From positions 1 to 29,420 of the forward strand of contig JAKSYS010000733.1 of NCBI GenBank assembly GCA_022925895.1: a stretch of DNA of 29,420 nt. Direction: 5' to 3'. The notes beneath the pieces were generated by a model, which was not told the DNA's origin, searched no databases, and saw only the letters and a program-made list of their open reading frames with translations. Below are positions 20,724-29,420 of this stretch, in pieces. A program made the translations under genes and the position numbers. The stretch comes from Fragilaria crotonensis. Taxonomy: Eukaryota > Bacillariophyta > Fragilariophyceae > Fragilariales > Fragilariaceae. The stretch's first letter is position 1, and the number at the start of each line of letters is the position of its first letter.

Positions 20724-21182
20724 TCGTTAGGCACCAGGCGTAAAGCACTTCGTGTTACTGTTAACGACACCTTGAAAGCAACAGCTCTACCAATGTAGAT
20801 GTATGTAGTATGTACCGAGTGTCAGGATATGGTCGCATGTCCTGCATCCATTCCATCCACGTCTCCAACCAAGCCAGCACATCGGAGTAGTAAAAATACT
20901 CTATTCAGGTTGTCGTTATTCCACGACGAGACTTCAGCATTCTGTGTTTGTGCGTTTGAAAGTCCTTCTGGAAAAATAGAACATAAGATGCATTGGATCA
21001 TTGGTGATGAAGCAGAAGTTGTCACAAGAGGAAAAACAGAGGTGGAAAATACTGGCTCATCATGGTCAATTCGGTAGTCTGGACGTGGCATCAGGAATGC
21101 TTCCGGTCACGCAGTGTCACTACTGGTACAAGGCGCCCAATGAAGGATAAAGCGCAAAATTTATACCAGAAGCTACTGGAGG
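20724..21182. other. Intergenic, 3' of the NikA-like gene
   Basis: The only longer open frames (about 90 codons on each strand at 20799-21091) overlap each other antiparallel and show no motif, so neither is called. The region should include the polyadenylation signals of the NikA-like gene. Confidence 0.5.
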
Positions 21183-21184
21183 TA

Positions 21185-21198
21185 TGGCTGGTTTCATC
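21185..21198 (+). repeat. Left terminal inverted repeat of the Tc1/mariner-like element, with TA target site
   Basis: TGGCTGGTTTCATC here is exactly inverted at 24674-24687. It is preceded by TA (21183-21184), the hallmark target of Tc1/mariner insertion. Weaker inverted similarity continues inward (AGTAC...AAAA...TGACG...AAA). Confidence 0.85.
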
Positions 21199-21303
21199 CT
21201 TGGCCTGAATATCGTAGCAACACGTACACTCAGTACTCTAAAAATTTAGTTGACGCCGAAATTCTTGGCATCAATCGTATCCATCTCATTTCTCATTCAT
21301 TAT

Positions 21304-24300
21304 TCACTCATCGATCACAATCGCTCCATCGTTCATTGCAGGCACAAAGCCATAAACAAAGCCTGCATCAAAGTCTATCGCCGCTCGATGTGATTTAAAT
21401 GCCTTAACAATCCGTTCGATTAGGGGAAGTGAGACTTTCGTAGTGTCATCTCCCCTGTTTGCGCTCTCGTAAAGTGAGTAATAAGCGCAGATGTAAGATC
21501 TTGCTCGCCTTGAAAGTTTGCGGATCGTCTCGGTTGTGAGAACTTCCCTGTTTGTTACATCGTTGACTAACTTCTTGAATGTTTCTTTGCTTTTTTTAGA
21601 GATCAATGGCTTTCGTCTGTACATTCCCTTCGCAATACCCCAACTGTATTCAACTCCCTCGCCAGCCAATTCAGCATGAAATTTCGGCGTGATGATGACT
21701 GAGACACCCAATTGTTGGCCAACGTGCTGCAACGCAGTCAGTTCTTCCGCAAAGTCGAGGCAACTGGCCATGAGACACTTTAAGCTCCAATCCTCGGCAC
21801 CCTCTAATACTTCGCCATCGCCATCGGTGGCAACATCTATTGTATACTTGTCAAGCTGTGCCTCATCTATCCATCCCCTTTCCCAAAGAACTTGTAAGAG
21901 ACCTTTTGGTCGACCCTCCCAACCTTTCTTTTCTCTTGATCTCACCTTTTTTGTTTCAATGTTGTTGTTTTTTGCAAGCTCTTGCAATTCAGTCAGACGA
22001 TAGTTGCGGCGATCACTCAGGATACCAATTGGACCAAGCTCTGCTTTTAGTTCACTTATTGTTTTGTTTTGCATCCGAGAAGCACCAGGAGGAGAAGGAA
22101 GGATTCGGTCGTGGCGATTAACCTCTCGCTCTGCTTCGCTCATCCAAAAAGGCCCGTCGTCGGTCGGTAGAAAGATAAAACTCTGGATGTCGCCAACATT
22201 TAAGGTACGTCGATGCATCCCGAGATAGCCATCATGATCCTTTATAATTGACTCACGCATCTGAGGTTGCACTCCACCATAGCCCTTGTTCATGCTATAG
22301 GCGTCTAATCCATTCGAGAGCTTTTTGGCATGCCCTTGTGAATGGTCAAAAGGAAGGAGAAATCGAAATGAGGATAGACAACTTTGAGACTATCGACACA
22401 ATCTTCAAATTGGATGGACATGTGATTATATGTCCAATAGCCTTCGTTGTTTGCTCGAGCTCAAAATTGATAACAAAGGTGAGTCTTTGAGGTCTTTCTT
22501 TGTTGCTTGTCCGTGGATTGCCATCGCGGCATCCACATCAACGTACGTCTTGCCACGTCGCGATTCATTGATCTCATCAAGTTGCATCCTACTCAGGTTT
22601 AGCCCAAACCCGGTTTCTCGCGATTGAAACGCTGATAACATCAAACTCAAACCGTCCGTCTTTGGAAGAAGCGCACGCTGTCCTTCAGGTCCAACCCATT
22701 GTCGATTGCCGAGTAGAAACTGATTGAAAACACTCTCGTCTTGCCCAAATATCATGAGCGGTTTCGATGGCGATTCTGGCTTTCTGACACTCAAGTTTCC
22801 TCCCATCAAACCGTACCCCATTTCGTTTGCAACATTGTGAAGAAAGCTGTGATCGTCGACATGAAATTCTACCATTTGAATGTTGTCGTCGGAAAGGTAC
22901 GAGTATCCCTTTGCATTGTGGTTAAATTCTGAAGGCTTTTTCTCACGTTTCCAGTTCTCTGCAGTTTCTCTTGTCACCTGGATCCACCGATGGCATCGCG
23001 GCTCCAATTTAGAAAGATAATCCTTGCAAAACTGATTCCTGTGGAACACAACATTTGGGCGTTCGTGCCCGTCAACGAAGAACGTTTTCTTTCGTGCGTC
23101 GTATGAGAATCCGAGGCGACGTAGCCAGCGCCAGGTCGTAGATAACGAGATCGGTGACTCTAAATAAACACTCAGTAGACAGTCTGCTTTAGTTCTTTGT
23201 AATCTGTTGTTCTTGTCGTTGTCTGTCTCGTCGTCTTCATTGTCTTCCACGTTCTGCTTATATTCTTCGTTGGTGCCTCCTCGCTCCTCGTCGTTAGTCA
23301 CGACGATGCCATTGTTCGCCTCCGTTGCGCGTGGAAGAATTTTCGATATCAACTCGTTTCGTGCCAACTCAATTGTGAGATCGGCAAGGTTCTCAATGCA
23401 GTACTGATGCCATGGAACTGTAACCTCCTCCTGGAAGTAAGCAAGTAGATCTGGAAGCGGTTTCTTCTGCTTGTGAATCTTCGGGTTTGGATGTGGAAAG
23501 CGCTCGCGATTGGCTCTCAAGAGAATGTTCCATCCTGCGACTGTCCTTTCGTTTGTACCCGCAGCTTCAATTCCCATCTTGCTGCTTTCAAAGATGGCTT
23601 TTGCACAACAATCTTCAACCCATCGTGCGGAATTCATCTCCTCGAGTGCGAAAGTGTAGGCTAAGCAAATAATAGAACATCTCTGTCTACAGATGAAAAT
23701 ATCATACGGAGAACAGAGATTGTCCTTATCATGCTTATCTACAAGATCTCTCCATCCGTCCATAGTTCGGTTGACTTGCTGTAGCCGCTCAATCCGTTCC
23801 TCCAGGACTTCAACAACATCGCGGGCATCACTTGAATTACCAAGGAACAGTTTCTTTGCTTCCGGACTGTCCCAATACGTCTCGACTACAATCTTTGCTG
23901 ATGCAGGGCCATGTCTAGGTTTCTTTGCTTTGTCCTCTGCTTCAACTCGCGCTCGAGCTTTCCGTTTTGCAGTTGATTGCTCCGCAATTTCGTTCGTCAA
24001 ATCGACGACTTCTGGAACACCGCGAGCAACACTGTAATGGTCATTAATTGTTGAATCTTTCAACAACGATATGAAACTCTTCTTTCCACCATCTGGCGGG
24101 CGTTGCACCAACCCTCCTGGGGTTGTTATGTAGTATCCCCAAATATTCCGTTTTGGATTGCCGAAGGATCCTGACCGAAACTACAACGTCGGAATCGACC
24201 AGTTTGGTTAGAATCCGTGAAATCATCAAGTACCACGCCACCACACGATGAAATTGCTTTGTTCAGCATACCCCTATTGAAACCAAGGGTCTCAAGAGTT

Positions 24301-24416
24301 GGAAACTGAGCCTTGATTGCGCGAAAGAAGGTCTCGTCTGACAGCCATTTGTCTTGGTATCGTTTGTGCTTGACTACTTCGAGCCAACATTGGAAATATG
24401 TCTGTAGGGTCTTCAT
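21304..24416 (-). pseudogene. DDE transposase of the Tc1/mariner-like element, frameshifted
   Basis: Read through its breaks the protein is about 1,035 residues, starting MKTLQTYFQCWLEVVKH at 24416. The N-terminal half is basic then acidic with no motif I can name; LSTTWRWLRRLGFSYDARKK looks like a helix-turn-helix before the catalytic domain. First catalytic Asp is in FGQDES (about 22735-22755). The second lies in FDHSQGHAKK, readable only out of frame at about 22320-22350. Then come MNKGYGGVQPQMRES, VGDIQSFIFLPTDDGPFW and TPKFHAELAGEGVEYSWGIAK (about 21630-21690), holding the likely catalytic Glu. Breaks lie near 24160, at two points between about 22440 and 22480, and at 22348-22351, where one base is missing from an A4 run (T4 on the coding strand). 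The element is non-autonomous as written. Confidence 0.82.
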
Positions 24417-24673
24417 TTCGCCTTAACTGCCCTAGCTAGCAAGTCAAACACTATGCTCGGGTGGGCGACGGAGTCAGATGCAGTAAAAGCTTGGGCAGTT
24501 TCAAAGTGGAAGTGAATCAAATTGTCGCAACAATGTCATCGTCGGGAGAGTGCTTTTTTGTGTGGTGGCACTCGTGTTGTTTGGGTATGCGAGGATGCCG
24601 GATAAGATTTTACTTTTTGACGTCAGTGGATTTTGTACTATTCCTACGCAACTTGTACTACATGTAATTTCGA

Positions 24674-24687
24674 GATGAAACCAGCCA
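24674..24687 (-). repeat. Right terminal inverted repeat of the Tc1/mariner-like element, with TA target site
   Basis: GATGAAACCAGCCA is the exact reverse complement of 21185-21198 and is followed by TA (24688-24689). Confidence 0.85.
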
Positions 24688-24689
24688 TA

Positions 24690-25271
24690 GGATTGAGTTT
24701 CGCTGTGTGGAATTTGGATCAACCGTGTGCACTCGAACCGCCGCATTGGAGCTACTACCTGGTAGTATGTATGTAGTTCTGTAGTAAAGCGGCGGCCTCG
24801 CGAACTCTCTCAGTCATGCATGGCAAGCCCCAGAACTGAATCGACTTTCTTAGCTCGTACAGGTGCAGTACAATGTAGTAGTACAAACTTGTTCGATACC
24901 CCAACGAATGCAGGACTGAGAATTCCTGCCAGTACCAGGTACTTGTACATTGTACATGTACTTGTAGCCTACTTGTAGCACTGAATTCTGATTGGTAAGC
25001 ATACATGCATACTCGTACACAATATATTGCATATCATTGCAGCTGCTCAGTACGTTAGAGCTGGTACTGGTATCTTCCTTCCAGAACTCAAAACATCAAG
25101 AAACTTGGTAACCTGATTTCCTGCTGTCGTGTAACCTTTTTCCAAACTTATGGTCGACTGTGAATCCACAAGCAGCGACAATAATCACTGACATTTCTTT
25201 GCAGTTTCATCGTTCTCTCTTCTTCACTTCGTCCTCTGCATCCTCTGCACATCAACCATCAACAATTGATC
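24690..25271. promoter_or_regulatory. Intergenic upstream region of the nicotinate phosphoribosyltransferase gene
   Basis: No gene is supported. About 24750-25030 is dense in GTAC/TGTAC words (for example TGTACATTGTACATGTAC near 24946). The last about 70 bases before the ATG are pyrimidine-rich (TCGTTCTCTCTTCTTCACTT), as often seen around eukaryotic transcription starts; promoter function is inferred. Confidence 0.4.
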
Positions 25272-26929
25272 ATGCCCACTCTTGAAAAACCGTTGAATAC
25301 GTTGGTAACCCCGTTGTTGACTGATTTGTATCAATTAACCATGACGTACGCTCACTGGAAGAATGGTCGAGTGGACGACCCGGCGACCTTTGAGCTTTTC
25401 TTTCGCAAGAATCCTTTTGGAGGAGAATTCACCATCTTCTGTGGACTCGACGAAGTGCTCAAATTCATCGACAATTACAAATTCTCTGAAGAGGATATTG
25501 ATTACTTGAAGAAAACGCCTTCGCTCAATCACTGCGATCCTGGCTTCTGGGACTTTCTTCGCAACATTGATTGTTCGGGCATCACAATCCATGCCATGAA
25601 GGAGGGGACTCTGGCCTTTCCACGCATTCCTCTCATTGTCGTGGAGGGACCCCTGGGCATCACACAGCTGCTAGAAACTACCTTGCTCACACTGGTCAAC
25701 TATCCCTCCCTCCTTGCAACGAACGCCGCACGCATGGTGGTGGCATCGAAAGAAGAGAATGCGTACTATACCAAAAGGAACATCAAGGGAGAAGGAGAAT
25801 CCAGGAAACCAAGGTGCGTCGAATTTGGGCTCCGACGCGCACAGGGACCCGATGGAGGGTTCAGTGCATCCAAGTATTCGGCGATTGGTGGTTTCGTTGG
25901 AACTTCCAACGTGCAGGCAGGCAAATTGGTCGGTCTCAGCATTGTGGGGACGCACGCCCATTCCTTTGTACAAGCATATGGGACTCTAGAGGAAGTCAGC
26001 AATTTGACGTTGATGGATAAGAATGAGGGGGATGAGAAACTTCTTTTGCCATTGGTACTAAAGTATCGTGAAGAGTACGGTGATCGGTACTTGACGACGA
26101 ATGATGGTGAATTGGCCGCTTTCATCGCATACGCCAGCGCCTTTCCCGATACCTTCCTTTGTCTTATCGATACGTATGACACGCTGGCGTCGGGTCTGCT
26201 CAACTTTTGCCTCGTGTCGCTCGTTCTAGATGATTTGGGATACACGCCCGTGGCATTCGCCTTGACTCGGGAGATTTGGCATACCTCAGTCTCACGTGCG
26301 CCGACAAGTTTAATGAATTCGACCGCACTTTCTTTGCCACGCTCGACATTGTTGCTTCCAACGACATTAATGAAGAAGTCTTGCATGCCCTCAACAAACA
26401 AGGACATGCAATTACCGTCTTTGGAATTGGCACAAACCTTGTCACCTGCCAAGCTCAACCGGCGCTTGGCTGTGTCTTCAAGTTGGTTGAGATTGATGGA
26501 AGGCCTCGCATGAAGTTGTCACAGGATATTGAAAAGGTTTTAATTCCGGGAAAGAAGAAACCCTACCGCTTGTATGGTGTTGACGGCTGGCCGTTGTTGG
26601 ACCTGTTGGTGCGCTCCGAAGAGGAGATCCCACAGGTCGGCCAGCGTCTAATGTGTCGCCATCCCTTTGTCGAACGAAAGCGCGCCGTCGTCACTCCGAA
26701 AAAGGTGGAAGCGCTTCACCATGTATTCTATCAAAATGGTAGGCCAACCATGGATTTTCCGACTCTGGAGGAAACAACAGCCTACGTACAAGAGCAGTTA
26801 TCCCACCTCCGATCCGATATCCTGCGTCCCATCAATCCTACACCCTACAAGGTATCTGTGTCGCAAGACTTATTCACCTTTTTGCATGATTTGTGGCAAG
26901 CAGAATCGCCAGTGGCGGAAATCTATTGA
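25272..26929 (+). CDS. NAPRT: Nicotinate phosphoribosyltransferase, one frameshift in the sequence as given
   Basis: The enzyme joins nicotinate to PRPP, giving nicotinate mononucleotide, the first step of the Preiss-Handler route to NAD; it is cytosolic in most eukaryotes. The start is ATG 25272 (MPTLEKPLNT). Family signatures: TDLYQLTMTYAHWK (17-30), FELFFRKNPFGG (40-51), EFGLRRAQGPDGG (184-196), VGTHAHSFV (225-233, with the conserved catalytic-region His) and DTYDT (300-304). At about codon 327 the frame breaks: GTGGC at 26250-26254 lacks one G, after which GIRLDSGDLAYLS, VASNDINEE and FGIGTNLVTCQAQPALGCV continue in another frame to the stop at 26927-26929. Allowing for that base the protein is 552 residues, normal for the family. 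Because it is otherwise perfectly conserved, a sequence error or very recent mutation is likelier than an old pseudogene. Confidence 0.93.
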
Positions 26930-27072
26930 GAGAAATTGGTTGTAATGGTATCGTACACTGGTTATCCTTTTAGTTGGGCTTGCTTGTGCCCGAAGTGAAA
27001 TTGATGGCAAGGTAGGGGATGCTACAAATACACGCAGGCTATACGCATACGTAGACGAAAACTAATAGGCGA

Positions 27073-28947
27073 TTAGATTCCAATTCGTCTTCTCTTGGGA
27101 TCTGATTTCCGTTTCTTGTTGCTGAACTTCCCCTTCTTGTGCTGTTCTTTCCACGCGGTTCGACCTGACGTGCTCTTGCCCAATCCATCCTTCGTGGACG
27201 AATAGATTTTCTCCTCGGTCTCAGACTTGGCCTTTTTCTTCTCGGCGGCGTCGCCGTCCTCGAAGAATTCGTCAAAGGCACCCTCCGCATCAGGGGTTTC
27301 ATCGAAATTTTGGAGAGGATCATTGTCGGTGCGCCTCTGACCGTTCCCTGTCGCAGAGTGGATCTTTCTCTTCTTCCTTCGCTTATGCAACTCTGCTACC
27401 TGCATACCACGTGGCAACATGTATTTTGGTATATGTTTCAAGTGTTCTTGCATCTGCGTGGGCTTCCCAGCAATGCGATCGTGGCGGAGTAGCTGTAAAT
27501 CAGCCTTATCCAAATGATTCGCCAAACGCTCGCTATTGAGCAATTCTGCCTTCAATTCATTGGCACGAGCTTCCTTGATTGCCGCCTTGGTGACAGCACG
27601 TGACACATCCTCGACACGATACCGAAATCCTTCCGCCTCGTCCAAATCAAAATCCAATGGCGATGGCTGAGGAATATCTTGCAGTTCAACATTCTCTCCG
27701 GGCCGTTGCGCTTGCAACAGACCTCCGGAATTGGGGGCCTTTTTAAGAACCGGCTGCGCCTTTTGTACCTCTGCCAACAGATCCCAATCACTCTGCGATT
27801 CCTGACTAATAAGTGTCAAGGCCACACCCTTGTGACCACCACGTGCTGTACGTCCGACCCGATGCGTGTATTCTTCCACTGTGGTGGGTAATTCCACGTT
27901 CACGACAAACGACACCATGCGAAAGTCAGTTCCTCGACTAAACCCTTCAGTGCAAATGAGGTATTCGAAATTTCCAACATTGTAGTGGTCCAGAATGTGC
28001 AATCTGGATCGAAGTGGTAGTTCGGCATTCAAGACAGCGCTTCGGATGTGAAAAAGTTCGAAGAATAATTTCAACCGGTAGGCAGCATCCGTACTATTGA
28101 CGAAGAATAAGCCCTTTCCTTTCAAGAGACCAAGTTTCAGAAAAACGTAGAGGACCAAGTTCTTGTCCTTCTTGGGTACGCCCAAGTAAAACTGCGACAT
28201 CAACTTTTTCTTCTTCCCGTCCTCTTGATCGTCATCCTCTTCTTCCAGCTTGACAATTGCTGGAGAATTTAGCATGACAGATTTCAATTTCGACAATTCG
28301 TCCGGTAGAGTTGCAGACATTAAGAGCGATTGACAAATTTTGGGCAGACACGTGATAATTTCCGAAATGTCTTCCGTGTATCCAAAGCTTAGAACCAAAT
28401 CAGCTTCATCAACGACGAGAGTTTCTACGGTATCCCGGACTTGCAATTGGAACTGCAGGTTATTGTTCAAGAAATACAGCAACGATGCCGGGGTCGCCAC
28501 AATCACATTGGGAACATCGCGCAACATGGCTTGTTGTTTGGCCCGATCTACCTTGGAAGTTCCGGACAAGACTGCAGTCCGAATGGTATCAGTCGCGTAA
28601 TACGATAACGAGTCGACAACTGCCGATACTTGGGCGCACAATTCCTTGGTCGGGACCAGAATGATACCCTGCACCCCGTCCGCAACTTGTCGCTGATGTT
28701 GTTCGTTTTCTTTCATCAAGATCTTTTGTAATAATGGCAGACAGTATGCCAGAGTCTTTCCAGATCCAGTCCGCGCCTTGACCAACAAGTCGCGACCATC
28801 GCGAAGGGCGAGGGGCAAACATTGCGCCTGTACCAATGTGGGACGCACATGACCCAAGCGACTAACGCCCTTTTGGAGACGATTGTCCAATCCAATCGAT
28901 GTCGCAAGGTCCTTGAAGGTGAGGTTGGGGTCTAACAATGAAGACAT
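27073..28947 (-). CDS. DEAD-box RNA helicase, DDX56/Dbp9 type
   Basis: The 624-residue protein is intact and intronless, starting at ATG 28947. Helicase motifs are in order: Q motif PTLVQAQ (36-42), motif I ARTGSGKT (58-65), Ia VPTKEL (98-103), Ib TPASLL (152-157), II DEAD (180-183), III SAT (211-213), V SRGTDF (337-342) and VI HRVGRTARG (362-370). The LSFGY after DEAD and the spacing fit the Dbp9/DDX56 group, which acts in nucleolar maturation of the 60S ribosomal subunit. An acidic insert with a lysine run (EEEDDDQEDGKKKK, about 235-248) and a basic C-terminal tail with KKRKSDPKRRR support nucleolar location and RNA binding. It converges on the NAPRT gene with a 143-bp spacer. Group assignment is by motif texture, not phylogeny. 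Confidence 0.9.
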   Translation of the reverse strand: MSSLLDPNLTFKDLATSIGLDNRLQKGVSRLGHVRPTLVQAQCLPLALRDGRDLLVKARTGSGKTLAYCLPLLQKILMKENEQHQRQVADGVQGIILVPTKELCAQVSAVVDSLSYYATDTIRTAVLSGTSKVDRAKQQAMLRDVPNVIVATPASLLYFLNNNLQFQLQVRDTVETLVVDEADLVLSFGYTEDISEIITCLPKICQSLLMSATLPDELSKLKSVMLNSPAIVKLEEEDDDQEDGKKKKLMSQFYLGVPKKDKNLVLYVFLKLGLLKGKGLFFVNSTDAAYRLKLFFELFHIRSAVLNAELPLRSRLHILDHYNVGNFEYLICTEGFSRGTDFRMVSFVVNVELPTTVEEYTHRVGRTARGGHKGVALTLISQESQSDWDLLAEVQKAQPVLKKAPNSGGLLQAQRPGENVELQDIPQPSPLDFDLDEAEGFRYRVEDVSRAVTKAAIKEARANELKAELLNSERLANHLDKADLQLLRHDRIAGKPTQMQEHLKHIPKYMLPRGMQVAELHKRRKKRKIHSATGNGQRRTDNDPLQNFDETPDAEGAFDEFFEDGDAAEKKKAKSETEEKIYSSTKDGLGKSTSGRTAWKEQHKKGKFSNKKRKSDPKRRRIGI

Positions 28948-29420
28948 CTTCTTACTGAAGTCGTAGGGATTTGTGTGAATGGATATAAACCAAAGGTTTT
29001 ATTGACGAGACAATCCTTGTGTTGTTCGAGAATCTGAATTGTGCTAATGCAGGAAGCGTAGTCGAATTTTTATGCACTGCAGCAGTCCACCCTCACGATG
29101 AGTGGTTGTAGGTACAGATCCGTCTGCCCGTCATGTCCAACTTTTTGACTTTTCACACTACCGTAGAAACCGGTACAGTAGTCCAAGCATAAAACATGTA
29201 CTCGGAGTACAGTATGATACATACGCTGAGTCGAGAATACAGTACCAGTAGGCCGTAGGAATTCGTACCTGGTACTCCGAGTACCAGTAAAGCACTTTGT
29301 CTTCCCAAAAACCATACAGTTTGCTAGAGTACGTATGCTTCTATCATCCGCCTGTGAACCTTGCACTGGAGTACTGGAGTGGTTAGTAATACTGGACTAC
29401 TGGAACTCGGAGTACGCTTG
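28948..29420. promoter_or_regulatory. Intergenic upstream region of the helicase gene, GTAC-palindrome rich
   Basis: No gene is supported. The region should contain the helicase promoter. Beyond 29160 it carries repeated palindromic words: GTACTCGGAGTAC (29198-29210), GGTACTCCGAGTACC (29271-29285) and a half copy ACTCGGAGTAC at about 29405. Confidence 0.45.

Larger units (their letters stand above)
21185..24687 (-). mobile_element. Tc1/mariner-like DNA transposon, 3.5 kb
   Basis: The element is bounded by perfect 14-bp inverted repeats and a TA duplication (21183-21184 and 24688-24689). It encloses a single minus-strand transposase gene (21304-24416) with a DDE-type domain. It is more than twice the size of a classical Tc1/mariner element because the transposase has a long N-terminal extension. 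Superfamily is assigned from the TA duplication and the C-terminal motifs. Confidence 0.82.

Noticed and set aside
20799-21091. Two antiparallel frames of about 90 codons downstream of the NikA-like gene
   Set aside because: They overlap each other and neither has a motif, signal peptide or good start context.

Overview
The window looks like nuclear DNA of a diatom, most likely a pennate one. This is inferred from gene content, not from a marker gene. It has long intronless host genes, a ferric reductase beside a bacterial-type solute-binding protein with a membrane anchor, and three transposon families whose proteins read like those common in diatom genomes. I saw no rRNA, tRNA or CRISPR array.

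Layout. 1-959 is non-coding flank with a degraded direct repeat. 975-10460 is a full-length non-LTR retrotransposon (LINE) bounded by a perfect 15-bp target-site duplication (960-974 and 10461-10475). It has a long ORF1 protein, then ORF2 (endonuclease, reverse transcriptase, RNase H, zinc knuckle) joined to ORF1 by an ATGA stop-start overlap. 10476-12826 is a graveyard of repeats and transposon scraps. 12831-15284 is a piggyBac-type element flanked by TTAA, with a multiply frameshifted transposase on the minus strand. 15578-17947 (minus) is a ferric reductase/NADPH-oxidase-family protein, and 18873-20723 (plus) is a NikA-like solute-binding protein; the two are divergent across about 0.9 kb. 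21185-24687 is a Tc1/mariner-like element with 14-bp inverted repeats and TA duplication, again with a broken transposase. 25272-26929 (plus) is nicotinate phosphoribosyltransferase with one frameshift. 27073-28947 (minus) is a DDX56/Dbp9-type DEAD-box helicase, convergent with it.

The most interesting gene is the solute-binding protein. It lines up along its whole length with bacterial NikA, but in circularly permuted order: the NikA C-terminal portion comes first, then the NikA N-terminal portion, then a transmembrane anchor. Most metal-chelate pocket residues of NikA are kept. Sitting head-to-head with a ferric reductase, it suggests a surface module that captures a metal chelate and reduces the metal. 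A ferric reductase beside a siderophore receptor is known in Phaeodactylum tricornutum (FRE2/FBP1). I cannot tell from sequence alone whether that receptor has the same permuted order.

The other window-wide theme is single-base frameshifts, mostly at short homopolymers. They occur in all three transposons and once in a host enzyme, so some may be assembly errors rather than decay. Intergenic DNA is rich in GTAC-centred palindromes.
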